Shown: positions 1 to 9,834, numbered from the stretch's first letter. The stretch is 64,000 nucleotides of DNA from Rothia nasimurium (GCF_928391935.1 NZ_CAKMTD010000005.1:113291-177290), one strand, 5' to 3'. Translations and numbers: made by a program. Notes: generated from the letters alone by a model not told the origin.

Positions 1-879
1 GGCAGGATCCTGGGGGGCTACCTCAGCAATAGTGGCCAAGGCCGAATCAATCTCAGCCTGGACGCGCTCACCCAGGCGGGCACCGGCGTCCTCAACCCCC
101 AGGGCGGCGGCAACCGCATGAATCTGGGGCACCACCTGGTCGAGGGAGCGGGCCGGGTCAAAATGCACCACGGTCACCCCGGCAGAACGCAACTGCTCGG
201 TAATTTCAAGGGGGCCGTTGGTGGTGTCCATGAGCACCACGGTCGGGGCCAGGGAAAGCACCGCCTCAGCAGAAATATCGTGGCCGTTCTCCGTCACCAG
301 GGGCAGGTCGGCCAGGGCGGTTTCGGTTGAAGAAGTAACCCTGCCGACCAGGTTGTCGCCCAGCCCCAAGGCCAGGACGGTCTGGGCTAGGGTGCCGTAC
401 ATATCCAGTGCCAGAATCCGGTCGGCACTGGTCACGGTCACCTCGGTGCCCTGAAAATCAGTGACGGTCACCGGCAGCTGCGGGGCCTGCGGGTTCTCAA
501 GCGGTAGCACATCCGGGACGGACGCCGCCGTCGCCAGACCCGTCAGGGCCTTGGGATCTGCCACCGCCTGGGCCCTCAACCGATCCTCAGCCTCCTGCAA
601 GGCCGTGCGATGAACCTGCTCATTCTCCACCGGGGCAATACCACCGGCCGTAGCCTGGGCAGACTCAGCAGGAGCTGCAGATGCAGGAGCCTCAGAAGTA
701 GAAGCCGCCGCAACCTGGGAAGCTGCCGGACTAGGGGAAGCAGACGAGGCCCCAGCCTCAGAAACCGATCCGCCCCCCGCACACGACGACAAAACCAGGG
801 CCGCAAGAACCGCCCCAGACACAACCGGCAAGGAACGACGACCAGCAGAAAAAACCGAAAAACAAGGAAAACCAAACAT
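1..879 (-). CDS. hmuT: Heme ABC transporter substrate-binding lipoprotein (HmuT), C-terminus off the window
   Basis: Cell-surface lipoprotein that would capture heme and pass it to an HmuUV permease/ATPase lying beyond the window edge. The reading frame is open from the ATG at 879 to base 1 (293 codons). A strong AGGAGG lies at 887-892. The N-terminus has a basic stretch, a hydrophobic segment and lipobox LSSC with the lipid-modified Cys at residue 33, followed by an Ala/Ser/Pro-rich linker. The folded part has family hallmarks: VTVTDFQGTEV, RILALD, the GRVTSST segment and GHDISAEAVLSLAPT, all typical of HmuT/BtuF-type class III binding proteins. It lies 125 bp downstream of htaA in the same direction, with a hairpin between them. 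Family assignment is firm; heme as ligand is inferred from the HtaA and heme oxygenase neighbours. Confidence 0.88.
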   Translation of the reverse strand, partial: MFGFPCFSVFSAGRRSLPVVSGAVLAALVLSSCAGGGSVSEAGASSASPSPAASQVAAASTSEAPASAAPAESAQATAGGIAPVENEQVHRTALQEAEDRLRAQAVADPKALTGLATAASVPDVLPLENPQAPQLPVTVTDFQGTEVTVTSADRILALDMYGTLAQTVLALGLGDNLVGRVTSSTETALADLPLVTENGHDISAEAVLSLAPTVVLMDTTNGPLEITEQLRSAGVTVVHFDPARSLDQVVPQIHAVAAALGVEDAGARLGERVQAEIDSALATIAEVAPQDPA

Positions 880-951
880 AGAACTACCTCCTGACGACAC
901 CGTCGTCCACCAGGGACTAGCCGCGCCCCTACGACACATATAAAAGGGGGA

Positions 952-983
952 AGCGGGCAGGCGCCTACACACGCCTGCCCGCT
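952..983 (-). terminator. Hairpin between htaA and hmuT
   Basis: A 12-bp perfect stem (952-963 with 972-983) and 8-nt loop. On the minus strand it is followed by CCCCCTTTT. It lies between htaA and hmuT, so it could be a partial terminator that lowers hmuT expression relative to htaA. Confidence 0.6.
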
Positions 984-1004
984 AAGAACCACAGGGCCAG
1001 GGGC

Positions 1005-3194
1005 CTAGCGGCGACGGCGGGCTACAGCCACACCACCAGCAACCAGGGCCGCCCCAGCCAGGGCCAGGGCGCCAACGCTAGCACCCGTTGAAGCCAGACG
1101 CTGAGCACCAGCCGAGGAACCAGAAGAAGCCTGCTGGGCAGCCGACTTCTGAGCTGCTGCCTGACGCTGAGCCTGGGCGTTCAGCTCATCACAGTTAGCG
1201 CCGTTCTCAGCAACATACTGAGTCTTCTCAATGGTCTGGGAAGCACCGGTGACGGTCTGTGAACCCAGGGTGCCGGTGAAGCTGATGGGGTCAAGGGCCA
1301 TACCTGCTGAGTAGAAGCCAGCAAAGGCGGCGGCACCAGCCTCAGTGAGGGAAGCGGCAGCACCAGAGAGGGACACGGTAGAGCCGTCAACTACCAGAGC
1401 TGAGGTGTCAACGGTGGCGAAAGCAACCTCACCGTGGTGGGTTGTCTGCCCCTGCACGTCATTAGAGCTTACGGTCAGGTAGAGGGTGCCGGTAGAACCG
1501 TTGATCTCAAGGCGGGGGTTAGCCATCAGGGTGTTCAAGGTGCCGCCGTGGCCGGTGAAACGGACAGAGCCCTCGAAAGCCACAGAACCCTTGCCGTTAG
1601 CGTAGGTTCCTGAGCCGTTGTACCAGCCGAAGGCCTGGTTAGCGTAGGTGACGCCGTTCAGTTCCCAGCCACCCTTGGCGATGCCACCACCGATGTAGTT
1701 GCGGAAGGAGGAGCGCACACCCCAGTCGAAAGTAGCAGCTGAGACGGTGCCGTCAGCCTGGGTAGTGGTTGCACCGGCAACAGTCTCAGTGACGGTCACC
1801 GGAACACACTGGGGGTTAGCGTTGGCAGGGTCGGTGGGGTTGCCCGGGGCTGCCTCGGGGGCGGGTGCAGTAGGCGCAGGGGTATCTGCAGGTGCCGGGG
1901 TCTCAACGGGGGCAGGGGTTTCGACAGGAGCCTCAGGTGCCGGAGCTTCGGGAGCCGGGGTTTCGACAGGAGCCTCAGGTGCTGGAGCTTCAGGGGCCGG
2001 GGTTTCGACAGGGGCTGCGACGTTCAGATACAGCGGATCGAATTCGGTGCCTTCGGCGTAGCGGGAGCCAAAAATGGTGCTTGCGTGGGCGGTAGCGCGG
2101 GTAGCGGCCCCGTCCAGAACCAAGGAGCCGTCAGCGCCAAGGGTCAGGGCGGCGGCGTCAAAGGTGGCGATGGGCTGGTCGGTAATTTCACCGGTGTTAG
2201 CCGAGGTGCCGGTGGCGTAGATGTAGCCCTGGGCGCCATCAGTGACGACCCGGAAGCTGTGCAGGTTAATGTTCAGCACCCCGCCGTGGGCAACCAGGGA
2301 GAAGCTACCCGGAACACTGATGGAGTAGCCGGTATCAGTCTTCTGGGCGGTGGCACCTGCGAAGACAAAATTGTTGCCCTCAAGGGTGGTGTTCTCGCCG
2401 GGGGTTACTGCGTTCTGAGAGATCAGGTAGTTCAGGAAGGAATCCTTGATACCCCAGGTCACGGTGCCAGCTGCGTTGCTGACCCCATCGGTTGCAGGGG
2501 TGGACGGCGCCGGGGTGGGCTCAGGTGACGGGGCCGGGGCGGGCTTCTCAGTCAGGGTGGCTGAGAAGGTCAGGGGGGCCAGGACGTCCCCAGCCTTGTA
2601 GAAACCGGCGAAGGCCGCAGCGCCGTCGGCAGTCAGGGCGGTGGGGGCCTGGTTGGCTGAGATAGTGCCGGCCTTAAAGGCGATTCCGCTGAGGTCTACG
2701 GTGGCGAAGTTGACGGCGGTGGAGTCAATATCGGGGGAGCCGTTGTAACCCTTGGACTTTACGTCCATGACCAGGGTGCCGCTGGTTCCGTTGATGACCA
2801 ACTTGATGTTGGTGTAGGTGATGTCGAGGGCACCCTTATGGGCGGTGATGTGGATGGTGCCGGGGTAGTTGATGGTGCCGTTAGCGCCGGTGAACTCGCC
2901 GGTAGCGCCCTCCCAGGCAAAGGACGAGCCGTTGAAGGTGGGGCCGTCGGTCACGGTAATGGTGCCCCCGGCGAAGGCGCCGGTGACGTACTTGATGAAG
3001 GAGTCCTTGAGGGCCCAGGAGAGGGTGGCATTGTTGGTGACGTGGGTTGCGGACGCACTCGCAGCGGCCAGGCTGTTGGTGGGTTCGCTGGTTGCGTGGG
3101 CCAGGGGGGAGGAAGTGAGAGTCAAGCCGGTCAGGGTGAGGGCTGCTGTCGCTAGGAGCGCTCCGGTGCGCTTAGCGGTGAACTGTGAGGGCAT
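1005..3194 (-). CDS. htaA: Cell-wall-anchored heme-binding protein with three HtaA domains
   Basis: 729-residue surface protein that would bind heme or hemoproteins and hand heme to HmuT. It has a signal peptide (about residues 1-34, ending AHA), three HtaA domains (about 56-214, 243-393 and 487-655), a Pro/Glu/Ala spacer (about 396-455), and a C-terminal sorting signal: LASTG at 700-704, a hydrophobic segment and an RRRR tail. Each HtaA domain keeps the conserved Tyr in SFxxY (Y69, Y256, Y500) and the His in the AH/GHxG turn (H119, H303, H549). Equivalents of these residues are needed for heme binding in Corynebacterium diphtheriae HtaA (established knowledge). LAxTG is the class E sortase motif. 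The gene is divergent from heme oxygenase across a 214-bp AT-rich gap with a DtxR-like box. Three intact heme sites suggest a high-capacity binder (inference). Confidence 0.9.
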   Translation of the reverse strand: MPSQFTAKRTGALLATAALTLTGLTLTSSPLAHATSEPTNSLAAASASATHVTNNATLSWALKDSFIKYVTGAFAGGTITVTDGPTFNGSSFAWEGATGEFTGANGTINYPGTIHITAHKGALDITYTNIKLVINGTSGTLVMDVKSKGYNGSPDIDSTAVNFATVDLSGIAFKAGTISANQAPTALTADGAAAFAGFYKAGDVLAPLTFSATLTEKPAPAPSPEPTPAPSTPATDGVSNAAGTVTWGIKDSFLNYLISQNAVTPGENTTLEGNNFVFAGATAQKTDTGYSISVPGSFSLVAHGGVLNINLHSFRVVTDGAQGYIYATGTSANTGEITDQPIATFDAAALTLGADGSLVLDGAATRATAHASTIFGSRYAEGTEFDPLYLNVAAPVETPAPEAPAPEAPVETPAPEAPAPEAPVETPAPVETPAPADTPAPTAPAPEAAPGNPTDPANANPQCVPVTVTETVAGATTTQADGTVSAATFDWGVRSSFRNYIGGGIAKGGWELNGVTYANQAFGWYNGSGTYANGKGSVAFEGSVRFTGHGGTLNTLMANPRLEINGSTGTLYLTVSSNDVQGQTTHHGEVAFATVDTSALVVDGSTVSLSGAAASLTEAGAAAFAGFYSAGMALDPISFTGTLGSQTVTGASQTIEKTQYVAENGANCDELNAQAQRQAAAQKSAAQQASSGSSAGAQRLASTGASVGALALAGAALVAGGVAVARRRR

Positions 3195-3288
3195 GGGGTG
3201 TCCTTGTTAGTGTCTGATGAATCTGGCGGGGCCCACTTGGGGGTCAAGGGGGTCCTCAGAAATGTTGTTGGCAGAGCTAAATTAGCAT

Positions 3289-3307
3289 TAAGGCCAGCCT
3301 AATAAAA
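3289..3307. promoter_or_regulatory. Possible DtxR/IdeR-type iron box between htaA and heme oxygenase
   Basis: The stretch TAAGGCCAGCCTAATAAAA carries the AGCCTAA half of the actinobacterial DtxR/IdeR consensus, with a degenerate left half. It lies in the AT-rich divergent gap of two heme-iron genes. The match is partial (about 13-14 of 19), so this is a candidate only. Confidence 0.35.
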
Positions 3308-3408
3308 ATAGGTTACAAGCGCTTGACTTAATTGTGTTTTAGTGACAGTCTGTCGTTTAAGGCCTTTGTTGTGGGCCACCACTAGACACCTACCCCAGGA
3401 AAACCATC

Positions 3409-4056
3409 ATGACCGCAACCCTTGCCGACACCCAGCGTCCTACCGGCTTCGCAGCCCGCCTCAAGGCCGAGACCGCTGCCCGCCACGACGCCGCAGAACA
3501 CTCCACCTTCATGACCGACCTCATGGGCGGTAAGCTCTCAGCTGCCGACTACCAGCGCCTGCTCAACCAGTACTTCTATATCTACGAGGCCCTTGAAGAA
3601 GTTGCCGCTAGCTTCCGGGCTGCCCCCAATCCCATCACAGACCCCTTCACCCTTGAAGGTCTAGACCGCCTGGAGGCCATTAAGGCCGACCTCGCTGCCC
3701 TCGGTCAGACCGAGGTGGAACCTGCCCTACCCGCAACTACTGAATATGCAGCAGCTATCCGGGCAACAGCGTCCGCCCCTGAACGGTTCTTAGCCCACCA
3801 CTACCTGCGCTACCTGGGCGATCTTTCTGGGGGCCAGGTGGTCGCCGCCCTCATGGCCCGCCACTACGGCCTGGCCCCCGAGGCGCTGAGTATGTACCGC
3901 TTTGACGCCCTCCCCAAGCCCAAGGTCTTCAAGGATTCCTACCGCTCCCTGCTCGATGAGGCTCCCATGACGGACGCCCAGCGGGACGCCCTTATTGACG
4001 AGGCCCTTGCTGGCTTCGACTACAACTCCCGCGTTTTTGCAGAACTGGCCCAATAG
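3409..4056 (+). CDS. hmuO: Heme oxygenase (biliverdin-producing)
   Basis: 215 residues, the usual length for bacterial HO-1-type enzymes. It opens heme to biliverdin, CO and Fe(II) in the cytoplasm, releasing iron from imported heme. Visible signatures: the proximal-ligand region ETAARHDAAEHS with His26 as the likely axial ligand, and the distal-helix motif RYLGDLSGGQ (about 134-143) with its glycine-rich bend over the heme. It starts at ATG 3409 with AGGA just upstream and is divergent from htaA, so it is probably controlled by iron through the shared gap. A strong terminator follows. The electron donor is not obvious; the [2Fe-2S] ferredoxin at 55 kb is one candidate (inference). Confidence 0.93.
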   Translation: MTATLADTQRPTGFAARLKAETAARHDAAEHSTFMTDLMGGKLSAADYQRLLNQYFYIYEALEEVAASFRAAPNPITDPFTLEGLDRLEAIKADLAALGQTEVEPALPATTEYAAAIRATASAPERFLAHHYLRYLGDLSGGQVVAALMARHYGLAPEALSMYRFDALPKPKVFKDSYRSLLDEAPMTDAQRDALIDEALAGFDYNSRVFAELAQ

Positions 4057-4088
4057 GTTCTACCGTGCAAAAATGACCGCATGAGTTA

Positions 4089-4130
4089 CCCGCCCTGGCG
4101 CCTACGAAGGTAGCCCAGGGCGGGTTTTCT
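4089..4130 (+). terminator. Intrinsic terminator after heme oxygenase
   Basis: 10-bp GC stem (CCCGCCCTGG, 4089-4098, with 4115-4124) followed by TTTTCTTG. Confidence 0.85.
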
Positions 4131-4183
4131 TGTGCGGGGAACTAGCCTCTTGCCCCGTTGTTCCCCCGGGGCTTGGTGCTTGG

Positions 4184-5173
4184 TTAGTGCTTATGGGGAT
4201 GGTCTTGGTACCCGTGCGGATCAGTCAGAGGATAGCGGGCCCTGAACCGGGCATAGGCGGTTTCGAGGTCGGCGCCTGAGGCCTGGCCGTCCTGAAAAGC
4301 CCGCACCGCGGGAAGAAGCTCCTGCCGCCACGCCCAAGAAAAGGCAGCGAGGGTCAGGCAAAAGGAGGTGCCCCGGGTATCGCAACCGTGCAGGCAGGTG
4401 GGGTCTTTGAGGATCCACCGCCAGGGCTGGGGTGCCCCACCGTTTGCGCCCACCATCTGATAGGTTTCCCCAACTTTAAACATGAGATGCGGCCGGATGG
4501 GGCCAGCGGTGGCGCTCACTAGGTCGATGAAATCGTCACGGTAGGGGTTGCGGGGATCGTCAAAGCCGAGTGGCTCGGGGTAACGTTGCGCCGAGCTGGG
4601 GTGATGGCGGCTGGCACTCTCCTGGGCTGGGGCAAAAGGTAGGCTGAAATCAACCCACTGTTGGAACCTGGCAATATGGTGGGCGGTTTTGAGGGCGAGG
4701 TCGACGTCGTCCTGCTCCTGCCTGAGGGAGGTCAGGTAGGTGAGTAACTGGGGCTGTAGGGTCAACGTGAAATAGTCGAGGACGTCTCGCGCCCGAATAC
4801 CGTAGCGTTGGGCCAGGATAACCCTACTCAACAAGGCAGGGGTGAAAGAAACAAGAGCCCAGGCAAGAATGGCGAGGACGGCGGTGCTCAGCGGGCTGAC
4901 ACCCCAGACGGCGGCGATATAGAGGGGGAGGCAGAGCACCAGCAGGGGGAGGGCGCCGAGCCGGAGGACGAGCCCCCGCCTGCTTACGAAGGAACACCTC
5001 AGGAGCTTGATAGGTAGCACCTGGGGGTGCGTGGCAAATACCTGGATGAAGCCGGGCAGGCTGATGGGCAGCTGGTCTTCAGGTAGATTTTTGAGCCGAG
5101 CAATCAGGGCAGTGGGCCGGTAGGTGGCCCACGGTGACGCTGCTGCCGACTGGCGCGAAGAGGAGTTACTCAT
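4184..5173 (-). CDS. Hypothetical membrane protein
   Basis: Not recognised. About 329 residues if started at the ATG at 5173, which has GGAAGGAG immediately upstream. In-frame GTG and ATG codons 18-30 nt further upstream have no ribosome binding site. A hydrophobic block at about residues 60-110 can form two membrane helices. The remainder looks soluble and cytoplasmic, with a Trp-rich segment (PQPWRWILKD), three cysteines in CLHGCDTRGTSFC near residue 275, and a His-rich C-terminus (HGYQDHPHKH). The monocistronic gene sits between the heme oxygenase terminator and the next lipoprotein gene. I assign no function. The Cys/His content could indicate metal binding, but nothing else supports that. 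Confidence 0.7.
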   Translation of the reverse strand: MSNSSSRQSAAASPWATYRPTALIARLKNLPEDQLPISLPGFIQVFATHPQVLPIKLLRCSFVSRRGLVLRLGALPLLVLCLPLYIAAVWGVSPLSTAVLAILAWALVSFTPALLSRVILAQRYGIRARDVLDYFTLTLQPQLLTYLTSLRQEQDDVDLALKTAHHIARFQQWVDFSLPFAPAQESASRHHPSSAQRYPEPLGFDDPRNPYRDDFIDLVSATAGPIRPHLMFKVGETYQMVGANGGAPQPWRWILKDPTCLHGCDTRGTSFCLTLAAFSWAWRQELLPAVRAFQDGQASGADLETAYARFRARYPLTDPHGYQDHPHKH

Positions 5174-5571
5174 GCTCCTTCCATTAAACATGACGCAGGG
5201 CACAGTCAGCTAATCGATGGTTGCGGGTCTTCCTTCCTACCTGGCCACGGGGTCTTTCACAAATCGGGGGAGGTCAGCTGACTGAGGCAGAAGTTAAGCC
5301 CCGAAAATCAAAAGAGGTGAGGACGGTCCCAACCCAGGGCATAAGCGGGGGTTCAGCTGGGCAGGGGCTAGAAGTTTCAGGGGCTTTATGACGATATGGA
5401 AATGGGTGTGCCTTGCAGGTTTTGTCTGCACAATTGACGGCTGCAACTGGAGGGGTGCACACGTATTCTGGCAAAAGTAGACTTCTTCGGCCTTGTTTTA
5501 AGGCGAAAAAGAAAGCTCCTCTCGAATAGAGAGGAGCTTTATCCCTGGGGCGATCAGGCGACTATGAGTAA
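5174..5571. other. Intergenic region with no gene seen
   Basis: Short frames here have no start signals and no recognisable protein. The left part should hold the promoter of the hypothetical membrane protein. The right end holds the lipoprotein gene terminator. Confidence 0.6.
5512..5540 (-). terminator. Intrinsic terminator of the Cys-rich lipoprotein gene
   Basis: 12-bp perfect stem (AAAGCTCCTCTC, 5512-5523, with 5529-5540) and 5-nt loop. On the minus strand it is followed by a T-rich tail (CTTTCTTTTTC). Confidence 0.88.
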
Positions 5572-6537
5572 CTAGTCTTGAACAAACCCATTGGGAGACA
5601 GGGTGAACCCGTGCGTAGTGTTGACGCAGTATAGGGTCTGCGCATCCGTGGGCTTGCACGAGACACCCAGCGCTGTGATGACTGTGCCTACATCAACAGG
5701 GGTCGACTGAACGGGGGCGGTAGGGCCGTCGCTAAAATCAGAGAAAGTTGGAGCCCCGGCTTTGCCCATCGTCACATAGTTAATGCCACCCCCAGCCAGG
5801 AAGGCCCGGCAGGTGATTGTTTTGGTGTCGAGAGTGCCAATGCAATCAACGGTCTGAGCGGGAGTAGAGAAAGTGACTGCGGTGCCAGTCATAGCCCCCG
5901 GAGGGTCACCGATATGTTTGTTCATATCGACTACATAGCCGGGTAGCACTCGTTCCCCAGGGTAGCGCAGCTCAAGGTAGGCGCCGTTTGCGCTGTTTTG
6001 GCAGAGGTACACTTGGCCGCTTAACATTGCGTAGGCACCCATATATTGCCGGTTCATCTGGCAGGTGTACCCTCCCAGTATGCCTTCGACGACCCCGTAT
6101 CGGTTGTAGGCAAGATCGGGTATCTGGGGGAAGTAGGAGTTAAAAACTGAGATAGCTTCAGCGCAGCTTACGGCTCCGCCAGAGACATAGACGCTTCCCT
6201 CAGTACTTTCGCCCTCACTATTGACCACGGGGCCGCAGTTGGTACCTGGCGCTGCAATAGCATCTGATGCGGGAGAGGCTTGTTCAGAAGGAGAAGGAGG
6301 TGTCTGGGCTTGTGCGGGAGTGGCCTCAGTAGTTGTTTGCTCTACCGTAGGTTCAGATGAGGGCGTTTCTGCGGTAGGTGAGGGGCTTGATGTTGTGGCC
6401 GAAGGCGACGGTGCTGCCGAGCTGCTTGATGATTCATGAACGGGGGTGGGTTCTGGAACACCGCCGGATGAGGAGCAGGCTGAGAGCGCGAGAGCCGCGA
6501 TTCCCAGGATGCTCATGAGTGTGGTGCGAGAAAACAT
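5572..6537 (-). CDS. Secreted Cys-rich lipoprotein of unknown function
   Basis: 321 residues from the ATG at 6537, chosen because AAAGGAA lies 6 nt upstream and the signal peptide then begins immediately. Lipobox LSAC has the modified Cys at residue 21. A Ser/Thr/Pro/Glu linker of about 75 residues follows, then a globular part with eight cysteines spaced as pairs, suggesting up to four disulfides outside the membrane. I do not recognise the domain. GC content looks lower than in the neighbouring pur genes. Its own terminator downstream and the purL terminator upstream make it monocistronic. It is probably surface-exposed. Confidence 0.75.
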   Translation of the reverse strand: MFSRTTLMSILGIAALALSACSSSGGVPEPTPVHESSSSSAAPSPSATTSSPSPTAETPSSEPTVEQTTTEATPAQAQTPPSPSEQASPASDAIAAPGTNCGPVVNSEGESTEGSVYVSGGAVSCAEAISVFNSYFPQIPDLAYNRYGVVEGILGGYTCQMNRQYMGAYAMLSGQVYLCQNSANGAYLELRYPGERVLPGYVVDMNKHIGDPPGAMTGTAVTFSTPAQTVDCIGTLDTKTITCRAFLAGGGINYVTMGKAGAPTFSDFSDGPTAPVQSTPVDVGTVITALGVSCKPTDAQTLYCVNTTHGFTLSPNGFVQD

Positions 6538-6598
6538 AGAGATTCCTTTGCTGGTGTGTACAGGTTTAACTCTAGCTTTATTCAGTTGATAAAAGCAG

Positions 6599-6658
6599 AA
6601 GGACGCCGCCACGCACCTTACCTGCCGTGGGGCAGGGTAGGGGCGGGGCGGCGTCCTT
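6599..6658 (-). terminator. Terminator of the pur operon
   Basis: Long hairpin whose outer 12-bp stem pairs AAGGACGCCGCC (6599-6610) with 6647-6658. On the minus strand it is followed by CTGCTTTTA. It ends the purS-purQ-purL transcript. Confidence 0.8.
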
Positions 6659-6674
6659 ACACAGTAGCTAGCGA

Positions 6675-8993
6675 CTAGCTGGGGGCAACCTCACCGAAGT
6701 AGCGGGCCAGGGTGCCCTCGTGGGCTTCGCGCAGCTCGTCCAGGTCGATAGCGACCTCACCCTGAATGTCCAGGGCCTTAGAAGCAGCGTCTACGACACC
6801 AATCCGGGCGAAGGGGTAGTCGCGAGCGGTGCACATGTCCTTGAAGCGAACTTCCTCAGAACGGGGCACAGATACAACCACGCGGCCCAGGGACTCTGAG
6901 AAGAGCAGGGTGAAGAGGTCAATACCGTCACGCTCAGCAACCTCACCCAGGCCAACGCGGGCACCGACGCCAAAGCGCAGGCAACCCTCAACCAGGGCAG
7001 CGGCCAGGCCACCGGCAGAAACGTCGTGGGCGGCATCAATCATGCCGTCCCGGCTCATGTTCACCAGCATGTCGCCCAGTAGCTTCTCAGCCGCCAGATC
7101 AACCTTGGGGGGCAGGCCGCCCAGGTGACCCTTGAAACGGGCCCACTCGGAGCCGTCCAGCTCGTCGCCGGTGGTGCCCAGCAGGTAGAGGGCCTGGCCG
7201 TCGTGCTCAGGAGCCCAACCGGAGGGGGTGCGGCGGGTGACGTCGTCCATCACGCCCATCATGGCAACCACGGGGGTGGGGTTAATAGCCTTGCCACCGG
7301 TCTGGTTGTAGAGGGAGACGTTACCGCCGGTCACAGGCACGCCCAGTTCCATACAGCCGTCAGCGATACCGCGTACAGCCTCAGCGAACTGCCACATGAT
7401 GTCCGGGTCCTCGGGGGAACCGAAGTTCAGGCAGTCAGAGACAGCCACGGGGCGGGCGCCCACGGTAGCGACGTTACGGTAGGCCTCAGCCAGGGAGGCC
7501 TTGGCGCCCTCGTAGGGGTCCAGCTTAGTGAAGCGGGGGTTAGAGTCGGTGGCCAGGGCAACGCCCAGGCCGGTCTCTTCGTCCACGCGAATCACGCCAG
7601 AATCATCGGGCATGGACAGGGCGGTGTTGCCCTGAACGTAGCGGTCGTACTGGTTAGTAATCCAGGACTTGGAGCACATGTTGGGGGCGGCCATGAAAGC
7701 CTTGATAGCCTCGCCCAGCTCAGCACCGGTGGGGCGGGCGTCGTCCGCGCTAGAGCCGGTGAACTTGTCGGCCTGCAGGGCGTCCTGCCACTCGGGGCGG
7801 GCGTAGGGGCGCTCGTAGGTGGGCCCGTCGTGGGCGACGGTCTTGGGGTCAACGTCCACGATGATCTCGCCCTGCCACTCGATGGTCAGGCGGCCAGAGC
7901 CGGTGACCTCACCCAGAATGGAGTATTCGACATCCCACTTGGCCATGATGTCTTCGAAGCGGCTCAGGTTCTCGGGGGTAACCACTGCCATCATGCGTTC
8001 CTGGGACTCAGACATGAGGATCTCACCCGGGGTCAGGGTGGGGTCGCGCAGCAGAACCTTGGTCAGGTCAACGTGCATACCGCCGTCACCGTTAGAGGCC
8101 AGCTCGGAGGTGGCGCAGGAAATACCCGCAGCGCCCAGGTCTTGAATACCTTCAACGATGGAGTTCTTGAAGAGCTCCAGGCAGCACTCAATCAGCACCT
8201 TCTCAGCGAAGGGGTCGCCCACCTGGACGGCGGGGCGCTTGGAGGGCTTGGTGTCGTCGAAGGACTCCGACGCCAGAACCGAAGCGCCGCCAATGCCGTC
8301 GCCACCGGTGCGGGCACCGAAGAGGATGACCTTGTTGCCGGTACCTGAGGCGTTTGCGGTGCGGATGTCCTCGTGGCGCATGATGCCCACAGCCAGGGCG
8401 TTGACCAGGGGGTTGGCCTGGTAGCACTCGTCAAACTCAACTTCGCCGCCGATGTTGGGCAGGCCCAGGGAGTTGCCGTAGCCGCCCACACCGGAGACAA
8501 CGCCGGGCAGGACGCGGGCGGTGTCGGGGTGGTCAATGGCACCAAAACGCAGGGGGTCCATGACGGCCACGGGGCGGGCACCCATCGAGATAATGTCACG
8601 CACGATACCGCCCACGCCGGTCGCTGCACCCTGGTAGGGCTCAACGTAGGAGGGGTGGTTGTGGGACTCGATCTTGAAGGTCACGGCCCAGCCGTTGCCA
8701 ATGTTGGTCACGCCGGCGTTCTCGCCGATGCCGACCATGAGGTCCTTCTTCATCTCGTCGGTGACCTTGGCGCCGAACTGCTTGAGGTGAACCTTGGAGG
8801 ACTTGTAGGAGCAGTGCTCAGACCACATAACCGAGTACATGGCCAGCTCGGCTGCGGTGGGGCGGCGGCCAAGAATCTTCTTGATGTCCTCGAACTCGTT
8901 TTCCTTCAGGCCCAGCTCAGCCCAGGGGAGTTCAGTGTCAGGGGTGGCTGCGGCGTGCTCGACGGTGTCGAGGTTAAACTTCTTTTCGCTCAA
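6675..8993 (-). CDS. purL: Phosphoribosylformylglycinamidine synthase, subunit II
   Basis: 772 residues, the small PurL form that works with PurQ and PurS. It converts FGAR, ATP and the ammonia delivered by PurQ into FGAM, the fourth step of de novo purine synthesis, in the cytoplasm. Visible features include [16 protein letters not shown] near the N-terminus, the ATP/substrate loop [11 protein letters not shown], the [15 protein letters not shown] segment, and the second half-repeat with [15 protein letters not shown] and [15 protein letters not shown]. The gene lies 26 nt downstream of purQ and is the last gene of the operon. The GC-rich third-codon positions give long antisense frames across it, which I consider non-genic. 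Confidence 0.97.
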   Translation of the reverse strand: MSEKKFNLDTVEHAAATPDTELPWAELGLKENEFEDIKKILGRRPTAAELAMYSVMWSEHCSYKSSKVHLKQFGAKVTDEMKKDLMVGIGENAGVTNIGNGWAVTFKIESHNHPSYVEPYQGAATGVGGIVRDIISMGARPVAVMDPLRFGAIDHPDTARVLPGVVSGVGGYGNSLGLPNIGGEVEFDECYQANPLVNALAVGIMRHEDIRTANASGTGNKVILFGARTGGDGIGGASVLASESFDDTKPSKRPAVQVGDPFAEKVLIECCLELFKNSIVEGIQDLGAAGISCATSELASNGDGGMHVDLTKVLLRDPTLTPGEILMSESQERMMAVVTPENLSRFEDIMAKWDVEYSILGEVTGSGRLTIEWQGEIIVDVDPKTVAHDGPTYERPYARPEWQDALQADKFTGSSADDARPTGAELGEAIKAFMAAPNMCSKSWITNQYDRYVQGNTALSMPDDSGVIRVDEETGLGVALATDSNPRFTKLDPYEGAKASLAEAYRNVATVGARPVAVSDCLNFGSPEDPDIMWQFAEAVRGIADGCMELGVPVTGGNVSLYNQTGGKAINPTPVVAMMGVMDDVTRRTPSGWAPEHDGQALYLLGTTGDELDGSEWARFKGHLGGLPPKVDLAAEKLLGDMLVNMSRDGMIDAAHDVSAGGLAAALVEGCLRFGVGARVGLGEVAERDGIDLFTLLFSESLGRVVVSVPRSEEVRFKDMCTARDYPFARIGVVDAASKALDIQGEVAIDLDELREAHEGTLARYFGEVAPS

Positions 8994-9019
8994 TGTTGGA
9001 TTTCCTTATGACGCGGCGT

Positions 9020-9829
9020 TTAGGCCGAAACCAGCTTGTTCAGTACCGAGGTGAAGACGCCCAGACCGTCGGCGCCCCCGCGCAGGGGCACGGTGCCGAA
9101 GCCTGAGGAGGAGGGGCCGAAGCCGGGTTCGACGGCGTGCTCGGGGTGGGGCATGAGGCCAACTACGTTACCGCGCTCGTTGGAGATACCGGCGATGTCG
9201 TTGCGAGAACCGTTGGGGTTGACGTCCACGTAGCGGAAGACGACGCGGCCTTCAGCTTCAAGGGCCTCAAGGGTCTTGGCGTCGGCAACGTACTGGCCGT
9301 CCTGGTTCTTGAGGGGGACGACGATGTTCTGGCCTGCTTCAAAGTCGCTGGTCCAGAAGGTCTGGTTGGTTTCAACGCGCAGGATCTGGTCGCGGCAGAT
9401 GAACTTACGGTGGTCGTTCTTAATCATGGAGCCGGGCAGCAGGTGGGTTTCGGTCAGGATCTGGAAACCGTTGCAGATACCGAGGACGGGCAGGGGAGCG
9501 GAGCCGGAGGTGCCAGCGGCCTGGGCTGCTTCAACGACCTTGCTCATGACCGGGGCTTTCGCTGCGATAGCGCCTGCGCGGAGGTAGTCACCATATGAAA
9601 AACCGCCGGGTACGATAACGGCGTCTACATCGTGTAGGGCTGCTTCATCGTGCCACAGCGGTACGGGGGTGCCACCTGCCAGGCGGACGGCGCGGGAGGC
9701 GTCGCGGTCATCCAGGGTGCCGGGGAAGGTGATGACGCCAACGCGCACATCTGCGAGGGCGGCGTTGGGGGTGCTGACGGAGAAGTCGCCGACGAGGGGA
9801 ACTTCAGTTGCTGCGAGGGATTCTGCCAC
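9020..9829 (-). CDS. purQ: Phosphoribosylformylglycinamidine synthase, subunit I (glutaminase)
   Basis: 269 residues. Class I glutamine amidotransferase that supplies ammonia to PurL. The nucleophile Cys is in GICNGFQ and the His-Glu pair is in PHPEHA; the [15 protein letters not shown] oxyanion region is also clear. The protein is longer than the usual 220-230 residues because of an N-terminal extension of about 25 residues before [11 protein letters not shown] and a Gly-rich loop near the C-terminus. The start at 9829 falls only 5 nt after the purS stop, so translation is probably coupled. Confidence 0.96.
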   Translation of the reverse strand: MAESLAATEVPLVGDFSVSTPNAALADVRVGVITFPGTLDDRDASRAVRLAGGTPVPLWHDEAALHDVDAVIVPGGFSYGDYLRAGAIAAKAPVMSKVVEAAQAAGTSGSAPLPVLGICNGFQILTETHLLPGSMIKNDHRKFICRDQILRVETNQTFWTSDFEAGQNIVVPLKNQDGQYVADAKTLEALEAEGRVVFRYVDVNPNGSRNDIAGISNERGNVVGLMPHPEHAVEPGFGPSSSGFGTVPLRGGADGLGVFTSVLNKLVSA

Positions 9830-9834
9830 CTTGT

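Noticed and set aside
5274..5474. 66-codon minus-strand frame between two genes
   Set aside because: No start signal and no protein-like features; likely chance.
7125..8348. 407-codon open frame antisense to purL
   Set aside because: It mirrors purL codon periodicity, has a Gly/Val/His-rich composition typical of antisense shadows, and has no ribosome site.
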